Assembly (NCBI GenBank): GCA_002633005.1
Contig: NMRA01000061.1
Span: forward strand, 594,561 to 658,560
Source: Phoronis australis
Taxonomy: Eukaryota; Phoronida; Phoronidae
Length of the DNA stretch: 64,000 nt
Direction: 5' to 3'
Positions 48,780 through 60,850 of the stretch are shown here, one piece after another. Position numbers and translations under genes: made by a program. The notes beneath the pieces were generated by a model. The model made no database searches. It saw nothing but the letters and a program-made list of their open reading frames with translations, and was not told the origin of the DNA. Within the stretch, counting starts at the first letter, position 1. Each line of letters starts with the position of its first letter.

Positions 48780-49400
48780 CTCACCTTGCACGTTACAGCC
48801 GTTTAAGTGAAAAACAATCTAGTAAACGCCATTTTCTTGCATAATCCCCTGCCTTTTGTAACAAAAAAGTCTATCGTCGATGACCCGCACACGCACGCTC
48901 ACTCACTCTCATACGCAGACGACCTTCAAAACAAACGTTACGTGACAACAACATGTGCGTTCATCCAGAGATTTTTCTCGTGTTGTGGAGTACGATGTAG
49001 CGCACATTTGGACTTAATCGCAATTAATCTGGACTCCACATGAACTTTAAAAATTGCAAAACATCAGGAAGATTTCAGGTAATTTGTTGAGTCGAATCTA
49101 TCTTTTTATTCAAGAGTACAAGTTTTCCTATTGACGATCGCGATTCAGCGACGCATCAGTCGGCAAGTTTTTGCCCTGTGATGAGCACAATTTTTTGAAA
49201 AATTATCGTAATTTAACAACGGAAGTTGATAGCAATGCACCACAATTTTGTAGAAAGGCTGTCATAGGCTACAAATACGTCACAGAGCGTAAATTTGATG
49301 AATCCTAACTTCCGATTTTATCCGTTTGGGAAACCGGGTTTCAACTGCCGTAGGCTCACTACAATAAGCGTCCCCTCCCCGTGAAATGAATTTTTCTAAG
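48780..49400 (+). repeat. Composite repeat, segment B
   Basis: 48860-49390 is nearly identical in direct orientation to 60345-60850 (GCACACGCACGCTCACTCAC, AGATTTTTCTCGTGTTGTGG). A shorter, more diverged copy is at 50100-50440, and the end matches 55355-55610. Open frames here are repeat sequence, not a gene. Confidence 0.75.
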
Positions 49401-49670
49401 CGTTTGTTTGAGCCAATACAGTATACAGCTTTCCACCAAGGCTAGGTGATGCAAGACATTATTATTTGTTGCATTATAGTAACTGGTCTTGGCTAATTAT
49501 CATTTTATGGCCTGGTCATCCCTTCAGCCAAAAGTAGTTCCAGAGGTGGAGAATCAGCCAATTATTCACGTATGCTGACTCACAATAGAAGCCTGATAAG
49601 AGTGAAGGTGCATAAATGCGGTGTTCTTACAGTTTCTTGTTTTAGTGGATGTGTTCACGACATGGTGTTA
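49390..49670 (+). repeat. Composite repeat, segment C
   Basis: Contains GGTCTTGGCTAATTATCAT, GGCCTGGTCATCC, CAGCCAAAAGTAGTTCCA and TGCTGACTCACAATAGAAG. Inverted partner at 54655-54931; direct copies at 50745-50940 and 63868-64000. Confidence 0.8.
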
Positions 49671-50099
49671 TCTAGATTTTGAGCATTACCTAAACATTTT
49701 CTCGGTGATCTTAAAATCAATTTGGCACGTAAAACTGGCGGTAAAATTTTGCGACCTGGCATTTATGAATGGGTCCTGGATTTTTGTAAATGCGACCTGG
49801 GATTTTGGCTGAGTTGCAGAATGCGACCTGGCAATTTTCATAACATCGAGCCCTGCAGGAACATGATAAAATGAACTTGGATTTTGACATTAGTCTTCAT
49901 ATAGCTATCTGGGTGCCTTAGGTACCACTGTGTATCTCTGTTAGACCCCGAATTTTCACACAGCTCCGGTAGTTCTGGTTGTCATCTCGTGAAAAAAGTT
50001 ATTAACATGTAGAGGGTAGGACTATTATGTTGTACTACTCCGTGGTGCAACTAATGACCGTCGGCCTGTGCATGTAAAATCTAGGAAATAGCCGACACT

Positions 50100-50440
50100 C
50101 ACCTTGCCCTTTGCAGCCGTTAAAGTAAAAAAAATCTAATAAACATCATTTTGTTGCATAATTCTTTGTCTTTTTGTAACAAAGAAATGTCCGTCATCGT
50201 TTCGCTTGTGACACGCGCACGCGCCATTTATTAATTTGCGACATCTCTCAGGATATGATTACAGCTTCGCAGCAGCAAATTTTGTTCTAAAATTCAGTTT
50301 CCTGGTAATAAAATACTGAGAACTTGTAACGAAATAACACCGGTTCCGACAATTTGTTGTGACATGTACTCCAACACTGCGGTAAGTAATTAAGTTCACT
50401 CCAGTAGGAGTGTTGTTTTAGTGACTAATTTTTTGTAACA
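50100..50440 (+). repeat. Composite repeat, diverged segment B copy
   Basis: TCACCTTGCCCTTTGCAGCC and CTTTTTGTAACAAAGAAATG parallel 48780-48890. Confidence 0.55.
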
Positions 50441-50744
50441 TTTTTGGTTATTTTTACCTGCATCGCTGTAAAAGCTGTATACTTAGTAGAACTTTGCACC
50501 AAGGCCTGGTGATGCTGAGAGATATTTTTTGATGCTCATACAGATTGTTGCTAAATTTTGCTTGTTTTCATAACCTATTAGGATAGTGGAAATAACAATG
50601 TTGCAATTTGAACTTTAATGTTTGCTTAATTCAGAAAATCGGAGTTCAGTATACCTTGACTTTTTGAAATGCTTAAGGTCAAAGACTTGCTGATGCCAAC
50701 CCTCTCAAAATTGCCCTGAAGGTATTAACTCTATTATACAGCTT

Positions 50745-50940
50745 TATTTACCTGGTCTTGGCTAATTATCAATTGATGGCCTGGTCATCCATTCAGCCAA
50801 AGTTAGGTCAATAGGTTGCTCATCAGCCAATTATACATCCATGCTGACTCACAATAGAAGCTTGATAAGAGTGGAGGTGGATACATACAGTGTTCCTATA
50901 GTTTCTTGTTGTAGTGGATTTGTTCAGGGCATGAGTTTAA
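50745..50940 (+). repeat. Composite repeat, segment C copy
   Basis: Same words as 49480-49670 with moderate divergence. Confidence 0.7.
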
Positions 50941-53900
50941 CCAAGTAAAAGTATAAAGTGTCTGAAATAAGGCAGTAGAATTTGGTGTTTGGCTTAATGA
51001 CTTGACACCTTTTATTATTTGGGTGACATGAGCATATCAGTTTCATTGAAATTTAGCTACAAAGAAGGTTACATCCCTGGGAAAAAGTGGTTTCACAAGA
51101 CCAAGTTTTGCTTGATGTAAATGCATGATGAGCTCTCAAAAATGTTGTTAACATTTTTTAGTTATCAATTCATTTTTGCTTCATGCAAATTGTTGGAAAA
51201 TCATATCTAGGTGCAACAACATCCCAAAAAATTGTTAATTTTTGTAAAATTTCAAAAATAAACCACAAATACATACTTAACCATAGAAAGCTCTGAAATT
51301 ATTGCTCCTTGTTTTAAGATTTTTCTCTCAATCGTTTTAAGTATACCTCTATTGCACTTTATTTCAATGTTCAATGGAACCTACTCTTCAACACCCTTGC
51401 TGATTTAAAACATGATTTCAACAATCTTATTGTTTAAACCAAGTCACAAATTCTTGTGACCTACTCTCGCAGCTCAACAGAACTTGCAAAATAATTCCAG
51501 TATTGCCTTGAGTCAAAGGAACGTTTAGTTCTTTTAATATTCTCTTACGCTATTGTAAACAAATCTGAGGTGACACAACAAGACAATTTCAACCAAGCAT
51601 GGGTCATTCCATTGTTATAACCACCATTTGTTACTTACATTATGTTGAAATGCTTAATCTGCTAGGTTATGTCAATGCCTGGCTGTGCCTGTATGGATGA
51701 GTATAACACAAGGGGCAACTTTTACAATCAAGCTTTTGATCTATCTGTGAGGCCATATTTATACTTGGAAGTATGACTGGGATTTCCATGGTGTTTTGCT
51801 ACCATAATCATTATATCCACTTAGAGATTGGTTTTCAGGTCACGTGAGTTTTTAAACGTTAAACGCTAGTACTTTTAGGCTTAAAATTTTCACTAGTAAT
51901 TTTTTGTTTGTAAATTTGCGCTCGTGTTTTTGGACACTCGCATTTTGCGCATGTTATGAAGGGTTAGGTACAAGGAAGCACATGAATACAAAAGGTTTAA
52001 AATATCAAAAAACTGACTGATTTTTTTAACTCAGTCTAGGTCGTAATTATGCTCATAATAATGAGCGAACAATTTTTGTTGTAAAATAAACTAAGTCTCG
52101 GTCGTAATTACAAGTGAACAATTCTATTCGCAAAGTCAAATCGTGTATACGTACAACACAGATCATATATTTTGTCCGACTATGGGTTGCCAATGAGTCG
52201 ATGGCGAGTCGTCAAAATACATGTAGCCAAACAATTGGCCAATTTTTAACTGAGGTCCATGCTGAGCTTACATCAGCTAATCCAGTTTTTCGGTGGTTTG
52301 CTGCTATTTTTTGGCTAGAATTCAGTTGCTTAAGAAGATGTCGTGTTGTCCTCACATTTGCACTGGGATCGTCTGCGCGCGGGATGAAATAAATTAACCT
52401 AGTTTAATATGCGACTGCTATACAAGTTCACATTGGTTGCATAACACACGAAAGTTAAGGTGAGAGGTAACCGTACACAAGATAATGGATATTGCAACCT
52501 GTTTTGTAGACAAGACGTGAAAGTTTTCTCCTCATTCGCGTTACGTTCAATACAACACCATGTTCAATTTGACAAACTTCTAACGAAGTGTCCATTCAAA
52601 CATTTTGTTTGTGTTAGGTAGAATTGCTGCTGCATTCTAAAGTTTTGCTTCAGCACAGACACGCATAGCAATCATATACACATGCCCCCCAGGATTCGTA
52701 TAACTATCATAAAGTATAACACTTAGACATCAAATTTGTTAACCGAATTTCACTAGACCTTAACTGCATCAACCTGAGGTCAACCAGATACAAGTGAAAA
52801 AGACATAAAAAGAACAACCCGTGAGGTAAACAGTGAAACCTAGCCGAAAGCAATATTGAAATCACCTTGCATGCAATTATTACACGTCAAGCCACAAAAT
52901 ACATAACACAACCAATAACAAAGTAAACATAATTTTCAACATGAACGTTCAATGTGGCAGTACTTAAAATAGCGACTGATTCATTCCTAGCCAAATTTCT
53001 TCTGGTTTGCTGTAGTGGGGCGTAGGCGCAGGTAACCACCTTTTTGCCTGTCAATGTAGCGCCTACCCACTGTAAGTTACAGTAGAGTGGAGCGTAAGCG
53101 CACGTAGTTGAAGCCAACAACATTTTTACATTTTACCGCAGCAACCACCGTTTTTCACTTTGACGTAGCGTCTACGCACCGTGACGGAAAGTAGGGCATA
53201 GTCTTGATATGATACTTTACAGCATCAATGCGCTACGCTGAAAGCATTTGTTGCCGACTATTTTGGCACGCGTGATCACCAGGCATCTGCTCGCCGAGTA
53301 ATGGAATTTTTATTAATTCAAGATGAAAAACAGCTATGGTGTCACACGTACCATAGGTAGATAAAGGGGGTGGCGAAGGCCCCCGTGGACACACCACATG
53401 GGCAACTAAAAGGCGCCGCCAGCTTTTGGGCATTACACTCCTATTCCTTTGTAATTATGAATGGGCCCCCTTCAGAGACCGCTTGGAATGCACGTGGACC
53501 TTTGCCTTTAGATATGTCTGGTTTCACCCGGCCTCTTTCTCCTACATCCAAGACCCACCACTGCATACTGTATGTAAATAGCCACTCCGTGAGTCAAAAA
53601 TAAGCCCACAATTTTGTGACTCAGGTTGTGTGAGTTCAATGCACTTTAAAATTCAGCGGTATCGAGTTCATTACAAAACAATGAATTTCCAAAATAGGTT
53701 TTCTATCTTCAAATAATGTTTGCATTTTCCCCTCCTCAGAAGCCTAGCTAGCCCCAATTACCAAATTGTACAAATTAATGCCTTCACACAGTTGCGCACA
53801 CGCACACACCATCACTTTTTGCACCATTTGCTTTGGTTATGCGACTGAAACTAAAAAAATCACCTGGTCACGTTTAATTCCAGTTAAATCCTGGAATTTA

Positions 53901-54654
53901 ATCTACCCACTGTATCATTTACAGGAACAAACAACCAGGCCTTTTGTTTGATATTTGCCCAAACATAACTAAGACCTTAACCACTGTGGGAACAATTCAT
54001 TCAAAGAATGCCTTTGGTTATCTCTTTGGAAATATTGTAGATAATTGGTATAACAGCTGCCATAGCTGACAATACCTGACCAATTTAACAATAGGACATA
54101 TCATATTCCAGTCCCAACACTGCTCTGTTGACTAGAAGGACTCTGAACAAAAGTTAGAGGCAACAGTGTCATGGACAATGTTAACTTTTTTCCCTGCAAT
54201 AGAGATCTTTTCATATTGGAACTGTCTAAACTATAAATGAGACCAAGAAAGCAACTGTGATTTGGTGGACAAAAAATCACAACTACCGAATTTGCCCTAA
54301 TAAGCCCCCAAAATTTTGCCCAATAAGTGTTTTCAGACTTCGTTAACAGCGCCCAGCCCATGGACGTGTGCCTTACCCAGATTTCTTAAATTCTGCAGTA
54401 ACATCTTCAATGTTATCAATAATATCTGACAGTCCTGAAAACAATCATAGTGCGCGCCAAATTTCTAGACCACAAGCCTCGCCGCTATGTCGGTATTTAG
54501 CCGTGATTATACACTTCCAACTTCTGCAGTGCTTCAAAAAGAATAAATTTAAATTTTTTGCAGATCTCACGAGGTATGAGTCCTACTATGGTCTGGCTTT
54601 TCAGAACAGACAGTGTACTTGTCAACGGAAGTGAATCTTGCCATCATTCGGCAA
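50941..54654. other. No gene seen
   Basis: A 92-codon frame at 52114-52392 and others show no domain. At 53010-53200 short related words (GGCGTAGGCGCA, GAGCGTAAGCGCAC, GTAGCGTCTACGCAC) repeat in both orientations, perhaps a diverged inverted-repeat element. Confidence 0.4.
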
Positions 54655-55345
54655 GCATGTCGTGAACACATCCACTAAAACAAGAAACTGTAGGAACACC
54701 GCATTTATCCACCTTCACTCTTATCAGGCTTCTATTGTGAGTCAGCATGCGTGAATAATTGGCTGATAAGCCACCTCTGGAACTACTTTTGGCTGAATGG
54801 ATGACCAGGCCATAAAATGATAATATTAGCCAAGACCAGTTACTAATGCAACAAAGAATAATGTCGTAGTATCACCTAGCCTTGGTGGAAAGCTGTATAC
54901 TGTATTGGCTCTAATAAACGCTTAGAAAAAANNNNNNNNNNNNNNNNNNNNNNNNNNNNNNNNNNNNNNNNNNNAATGAAAGTAATCGTGAGTGTTGCTG
55001 TGTTGCAAAATCTCTTATCCTGGGCCGATTTGAAAAATTCAAAGTTGTACTCATATTTGTTTTCGCTCCTCTTTTCAAATATTACAGTAAAAACTACGTA
55101 AAACTCTCACCATAAAAAGTGCAGTCTGCTAGCTAGATTGTAATCAGCTGATCATATCCGCATGAGCGAAGCCAATTATCCTCGCTCGTGACTCGATGAC
55201 TAGAGCAGCCTGGCGGCATCCCTTTGATCGTGAGCCGAGTGCAACTCAGCCAAGGTGGATAAATACGGTCTAGTTCAATTTTCCATACCCCGCCGTTTAC
55301 CTTAACCACCGGGGTTAGAACCAATTTTATTTAGTGGGAATGTTC
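54655..55345 (-). repeat. Composite repeat, inverted copy with assembly gap
   Basis: 54655-54931 is the inverted copy of segment C and 54975-55345 of segment A, in the order expected for one inverted unit. A run of N (54932-54974) sits where segment B would be expected. Confidence 0.75.
54932..54974. other. Assembly gap (43 N)
   Basis: Sequence unknown. By comparison with 48570-49390, up to about 0.8 kb of repeat could be missing here. Confidence 0.95.
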
Positions 55346-56489
55346 ATAGCATGAGTTTTCGCCCTTGGATTTCGCCACAATTTTCTGATAAGGATCGTAA
55401 TTTAATGACGAAGATTGATAGCAATGTGCCACAATTTTGTGGAAAGTCGATCTGTAGTAGGCTACAGACACGCTGCAGAGCATAAATTTGATGAATCCTA
55501 GCTTCGGATCCCACCTGTTTCGGACACTGTGTTTTAACAGCCTTAGGCTCCAATAAGCGCACCCGCTCTCCTGAAACGAAATTTTTCAAGTGCCCTAGGC
55601 GCTTGCTAGGGCTACTACGGTGTCTATAAATGAGACCAAGAAAGCAACTTGGATTAAGTGGACAGAAAGTCGTAACTATATATAGCTGTCCATTAATTTA
55701 AAAGCAGGCATTGTCAACCCCTCCCATTGCTAATTTACCTAATTACATGTCGAATTATTGTATCAGCCATCAATTGAAATTTCATCAAGTATGTTGCTCT
55801 GACATCAAGTTTTTTTGTCTGCACTCTACATACAGGTTGCACTATTTGTCCATAGTCAAAAGATTCACCCACAACTTCTAGTCCCCGAAGTGCTAGAAGC
55901 CTAAGGTCGTTCATCATGATCAGATTCAAAATGGCGGACGTGTTGGCTATTTTGTTTTCGAAGTCAGATTCAAATGCTCATAGAGGCCGCATTTCTATGC
56001 GCCCACATACCTATATATGGGTGCAAATTGCCTTCAACTCTGTCTGGGCGTCCAGCGTCCGCAGCTGTATCTCCTGAACCCCTCAAAGTATTTTCATCAA
56101 ATTTGACAGATGGGTTCATATGAAGATGACGACAGAAGAGGACGAATTTCGGACGGATCTGACTACCCTAGTGGCAATTTATATTTTTACTTTTACCTCT
56201 GTATCTTTAAAGGTCGTCTACTGATTTTTGTGAAACTTGGCATATAGGCACCTGTTAGTAGAATGATGCTATATTCCTGTTTTCGGAAGGAGTCGAGGTA
56301 TTTTGCGCCACCTAATGACCATTTTTACTGTTTTTTGGCATCCGCCTCTCTATCAACCAAACTGCTCTTAAAGATGATTGTAAAAATTGCCGTGCATGTA
56401 ATTTCTTAGTATGAAGAGAAAGCTTGTCGATGATTTTCGGATTAATCTGGCTACTGTGGCATCTCCTAGTGGCAGTTTTTCATGTGCAG
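55346..56489. other. Repeat-derived, no gene seen
   Basis: 55355-55610 is a direct diverged copy of the end of segment B. The rest, including an ATGGCGG near 55930, shows short frames without a recognised domain. Confidence 0.45.
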
Positions 56490-56499
56490 ACGCGCTCGT

Positions 56500-56755
56500 C
56501 AGTGACCTTCCGGCGGTGCCTTCTACATTAATATAGTGGGCCTCGCTCATAGGCTGCCTTCCGGAAGGGGCCCTATATTAATATCGGGGGCCACAATCTC
56601 TGGCCGCCATTCGGCGAGGCCCCCTATACTATTATAGGGGTCCTTACCGAAAGGCAGCCGGATAGCGGCCCCCCTATATTAATATAGACGGCCCCGCTCT
56701 CCGGCCGCTCTTCGGCGAGGCCCACTATATTAATATAGGCGGCCTCGCTTTTGAA
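56500..56755. repeat. GC-rich array of about 50-bp units with palindromic TATTAATA cores
   Basis: Five cores related to CCTATATTAATATAGG lie at about 56524, 56573, 56624, 56674 and 56725, a spacing of 49-51 bp. Between them are GC-rich blocks (GGCTGCCTTCCGGAAGG, GGCCGCCATTCGGCGAGGCC). The block after the third core is the inverted form of the first, so units alternate in orientation. The AT palindrome inside a GC-rich repeat is unusual for this AT-rich window. Confidence 0.75.
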
Positions 56756-57079
56756 ACCTGAAATTCAATTTTTTGGCTATATTATTTTAATAAGAATAAG
56801 TCATTTTAAATAATAAGCTGTTCTATACGTGGGTTATCTCTCAATACTCTCACCTGAGCATTATGCAAAATATATATTGCGTTTTGAATGATCTGAGTCA
56901 TCGTTTATGACTCGGGAAACTAAAAAGACGATGTTGACTATATTTAGTATGTTTTGGTTAATGCAGTTTTGAATGGTGGTAATAACAGACAGGACAGAAT
57001 GTCTGCAGCTGGGGAAAAGCGGACGTTGACACCTTGTGGGCATCAGCAATAAAACTGGGTTCATTAACGCCAGAACAAA

Positions 57080-57215
57080 CGATAGGACCAGTCTCTAAAA
57101 AGCAAGACTTCGCGACATTACGTGAGATGTTGACGAGTATTTTGAATGAGAACATGTGATTTTGCTGTACTTTTGTAGTTGCGAGACAACAATTGAACTT
57201 TACCCTGAATTGTGC
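57080..57215. mobile_element. GTTCAGTAAC-type MITE, degenerate copy
   Basis: Keeps the internal words AAAAAGCAAGACTTCGCG, ATTACGTGAGAT and AATGAGAACATGTGA. Its ends are poorly preserved. Confidence 0.5.
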
Positions 57216-57609
57216 AAATTTGCGAAATTTGCAGAAATTCTGCCCGTAAGAAAAAAAAAACACTCACTTACATGAAGGATTTTTGAGGGTATTATAAAAT
57301 TTGAGTACTTGCTTTTTATTGGTGCTTTTATTTCTCAAATGTATCAGCAATGTTGTATTTTTTAGGTCGCACATCAAGAGTGTGTTGCCATCAACAAATC
57401 ACCAAAACCTGGTTTTGTATCATACGAAAGACCTCAAAGCGTTGTCGTTGCAGAGATAACAACTCTGGGCAAAACGACGACTCAGTGTTCTTCTAAAATC
57501 CGTCAGTACCCATTTCTGACACCAAGGACTGCAGTAGTATAGGAGAGTTCACTTGTGAGTTTACTGTTACCGCTACTACTAACGCCGCCAAGTGGTGAAC
57601 AAGCAACGG

Positions 57610-58530
57610 TCAACCAGGAAGCGCCAAAACATTGGGAAGGACGCATTTTGCAGTGTAATAAATTGCATGAATTCATACACGAAAACCCCAGACGTGTCAT
57701 TTTGTAGGTTTCCTAAGGATCCAGAAAGGTAAGGATTATTTGTTTTTTAATAATATGGTATAATGTTTTTCATTTTGTGTGTTCTGTTTACGGTTGTTAG
57801 ACAAGTCGATCACAGTGTCTGCAGTGTAGGCTAGACCTACTGGGCAGCCGGCGGAAGGACTATGATTAACGTACGCTTTGATCGTCAGCTTTTTGGATAC
57901 TTGCAGGCCATGTATTCCAAATCAAAATGTCACTCTAACGATCGCAGGGATAATTTTAGGAAAACATTCCCATGGCCATGGGTGAATATGAATCGTGGTG
58001 ACACGGCCATGGCACAATCACAGCCACAGGCCACAGGGCCTTAAGTCTATCATTAGTCAAGTTAGAGAATCTGTGGGTCTCGGTGAAAAGTTGTGCTGCC
58101 CTTAATATACCCGTGGATCGACATTTGAGTCCTAGTTTTTTCAGTTGACACCAAGACGCTTTTGTCTCTATCACAATCACAGTACGACAGGACTTCTGTA
58201 GTGTAGTTTAGTGTAGGCTACCAGTCTCTGTGAACCAGGTGAGTATGAGGTTTGTTCCTGAGTCTCTCATTGATTTCTGTTGAGGTGCAAGCACTGGGAG
58301 CCGACCTTATGAATGGAGATACACCTGTACAACTTACTTTTCCAAGAACTGCAACTTACATGTATGCTCTCATCACTTCGAGGAGTCCATGTTCATGAAT
58401 GAAGAACAAGCTGGTATTGAATGCAGTGCCCGAACAATATTTGATGTCCCGAATCCACCAAAAATGAAGATTTCTAGTCAAAAAGTTCTCCGGAAATTAT
58501 GTTACAGCTGTGGAATAGGCTTTTTGCATT
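57610..58530 (+). pseudogene. THAP zinc-finger domain in two exons, frameshifted
   Basis: Exon one ends at 57728 before GTAAGG and encodes FCSVINCMNSYTKT, then VSFCRFPKDPER. This is the C-x4-C and FxRFPxxPxR start of a THAP domain. A second exon begins at 58285 after an AG. Its first codons give R-C-K-H-W (the conserved W), but the frame soon closes. The remaining half is in another frame, as VCSHHFEESMFMNEEQ with the C-x2-H pair. A deletion or insertion between the two halves, or a base-call error, therefore breaks the domain. It is the likely N-terminus of the transposase of the surrounding element. Confidence 0.7.
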
Positions 58531-59009
58531 TCTGATTATCGTCTCACAAAGCAAGTACTGGAACATCACGTGTAGAAAGGAAAATTAGTCCGGCAAAATC
58601 TGGTTTTCGTATTTTACTAAGATTGATCATATTGAAACATTTTATGAATGGTTAGCCTGCCTGTGATTTGAAGAGAGCCAAAGTGAAACTGATGGGTCTT
58701 TTAGAGTCTGAATGGTGGGCTGGCATTTTGTTAAACCCAGGCTATCCGTATCATTTTGCTTCTCGATGACAAACACCTCTGTGAGTAAATTACATGTAGT
58801 TATCAGCTTCAACGCAATTCCTTGGCAAAAATAGCTGTTGTTTACTAGTAAATTAATAGAGAGTGAGAAGGTTGGTTAGATTTTCTAGTTGTATTGATAC
58901 ATGTGTTGCCTATTTTGTACGTTTTTGGAGATTGTGATTAATATCAGCCCCAATTGTGGCTAAGTAACAAATGTGATCTTGTGGTCTAGCTTTAGCTTAC
59001 ATGTACCTA

Positions 59010-59272
59010 AAATATTTACTGTTATTGATAATATGAACAGTGGGTATAGAAAATTAAAATTTTAGTTTTATCATCCAAGTCTTTTTAATTCAGTTTTGTA
59101 TGAAGTTGTGGGGCTAGTGAATATTTTGATTGCTGTTCAGTACCTCTGAACTTTTTTGTCATGACATGTTGAACTTGGACTAGTTATGCGTGGTGATAAN
59201 TGAAATATTTACTGTTATTGATAATATGAACAGTGGGTATAGAAAATAAATATTTTAGTTTTATCATCCAAC
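59010..59272. repeat. About 69-bp direct duplication flanking an assembly N
   Basis: AAATATTTACTGTTATTGAT... at 59010-59079 recurs at 59203-59272 with two or so differences, right after a single N at 59200. Same architecture as the join at 1578. Confidence 0.75.
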
Positions 59273-59425
59273 GGGACCACCACTGTGAATTGCGTGTTTG
59301 CGTTTCTTTAGTGGACTTTTGTCCCATTTTCTCGGAATTTTTGTCTCTCGGGGACGGACCTTTTTGACCACTTCGCCAAATGGGGGCCTCGTTTGAGCCC
59401 CCGAGCTCCCTGGGTGCGCGCGTGG
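59272..59425 (-). mobile_element. MITE related to 9047-9290, partial
   Basis: Reverse-oriented relative, sharing TTTGGCGAA, ACAAAAATTCCGAG and ACAAAAGTCCAC. It ends in GGGTGCGCGCG. The other end is lost at the assembly join. Confidence 0.6.
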
Positions 59426-60344
59426 AAAGTGCGATTGAGTTTACCCTATGCTGCCATGTCAAAGAAATAATGGAATGTTCTAAAATTATGTTACGATTTT
59501 GTGGTAGTGATGAATTGCTTTCTTTTTCTTACATGTGTAACACCCACTACACCAAACAATTGTTCGTATTGCTAGTATCCTGGTGCATTGAATAGAGAAC
59601 ACCGGCATGCGAAGTTCAGTGTTGGGTGGAGATGAAACCAGCAGTGAGCTGGGAGCAACATGTTTGTCAATGGTCAGAATTTGTGACAATGGGAGGGGTT
59701 CAACACCCATTTGGCGCCCACCTGGTTTTTGCCTGGTACCCCCTTAACTGTCACCTTGGGGGAATTACACTCTGAACCCCCAGGGAGCAATCATTCAAAT
59801 TTTGTAGTCCGTGGAGGTATGAACTGTTATAAGGAAAGATAATTTGCCTTGTTAAGAACTCAAACATGAAACAAAACCGTGATAGATTTTGAATGGAGCA
59901 TCAAGAGAATAAAAACAAATACACTTTAATATTGATTAAAATACACATTTTCTTTCTCATTCGATTATAAGTGGATGTTAGTTTACGTATTCAATCCATT
60001 TTCAATAACACAGTAATTTTATTGCACGTTGAACGTCATTAAATTATGAATTCATCAGTGTTTACATTGTTCGGACTGCGCTCCTAAGTAAGTGGTGATT
60101 ATTCACCGCTTGGAGCGCTAGTGTTTCGACCGGTAACCATTGCGGCGAATGGTAAAAAAGCGGAGTGAACTCTCCTATACTACTACACTCCTTGCTTTAA
60201 CATATTTCAAATGGCTTGATATGGACTTGCTGCAATCATTGATTCAATTGCTTGGTGCATGGTTTCAAAATTCCTTTGAAGCTCCATAAACCAGACTACT
60301 TCATCCACCTCATCAGCCATTTTTTTCTTCAGTGATATCCGCCT

Positions 60345-60850
60345 TTTGTAACAAAAAAGTCTGTCGTCGATGACGCGCACACGCACGCTCACTCACTCTC
60401 ATACGCAGACGAACTTCAAAACAAACGTCATGTGACAACAACATGGGTGTTCATCCAGAGATTTTTCTTGTGTTGTGGGGAACGATGTAGCGCAGATTTG
60501 AAATTAATCGCAATTAATCTGGACTCCACATGAACTTAAAAAAAATGTAAATCATCAGGAAGATTTCAGGTAATTTGTTGAGTCGAAGCTATATTTTTAT
60601 TCAAAAGTTCAAGTTTTCCTATTGACGATCGCGACTCAGCGACACATCAGTCGGCAAGTTTTCGCCCTGTGATGAGCACAATTTTTTGACAACGGAAGTT
60701 GATAGCAATGCACCACAATTTTGTAGAAAGACTGTCATAGGCTACAAATACGTCACAGAGCGTAAATTTGACGAATCCTAGCTTCCGATTTTATCCGTTT
60801 GGGAAACCGGGTTTCAACTGCCCTAGGCTACAATAAGCGTCACCTCCTCT
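60345..60850 (+). repeat. Composite repeat, segment B copy
   Basis: Nearly identical to 48860-49390 in direct orientation. Confidence 0.8.

Larger units (their letters stand above)
57523..60194. mobile_element. THAP-bearing DNA transposon with 31-bp inverted ends, about 2.7 kb
   Basis: The left end CAAGGACTGCAGTAGTATAG continues to GAGAGTTCACT (57523-57553). It is mirrored at 60164-60194 with two differences. Just inside the left end, on the plus strand, are two exons of a THAP domain (57610-58530). The 31-bp ends resemble P-type elements in length; TTAA close to the right end (ctTTAAcat) leaves Kolobok open. Flanking target duplication is not clear. The rest of the transposase is not recognised. 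A MITE (about 59272-59425) and an assembly join (N at 59200) lie inside. Confidence 0.65.

Noticed and set aside
48807-49043. 78-codon open frame
   Set aside because: Falls in a repeat (segment B) that is also present at 60345-60850, where the frame is not maintained.
52114-52392. 92-codon plus-strand open frame
   Set aside because: No domain, no splice context and no homologue recognised.
55930-56075. ATGGCGGACGTG open frame
   Set aside because: 48 codons, no domain, and the surroundings are repeat sequence. AAAATGGCGG is common in this window.
60207-60392. Minus-strand frame with KKKMADEVDEVVWFMELQ
   Set aside because: Coding-like look, but only 61 codons, straddles the border of repeat segment B, and matches no family I know.
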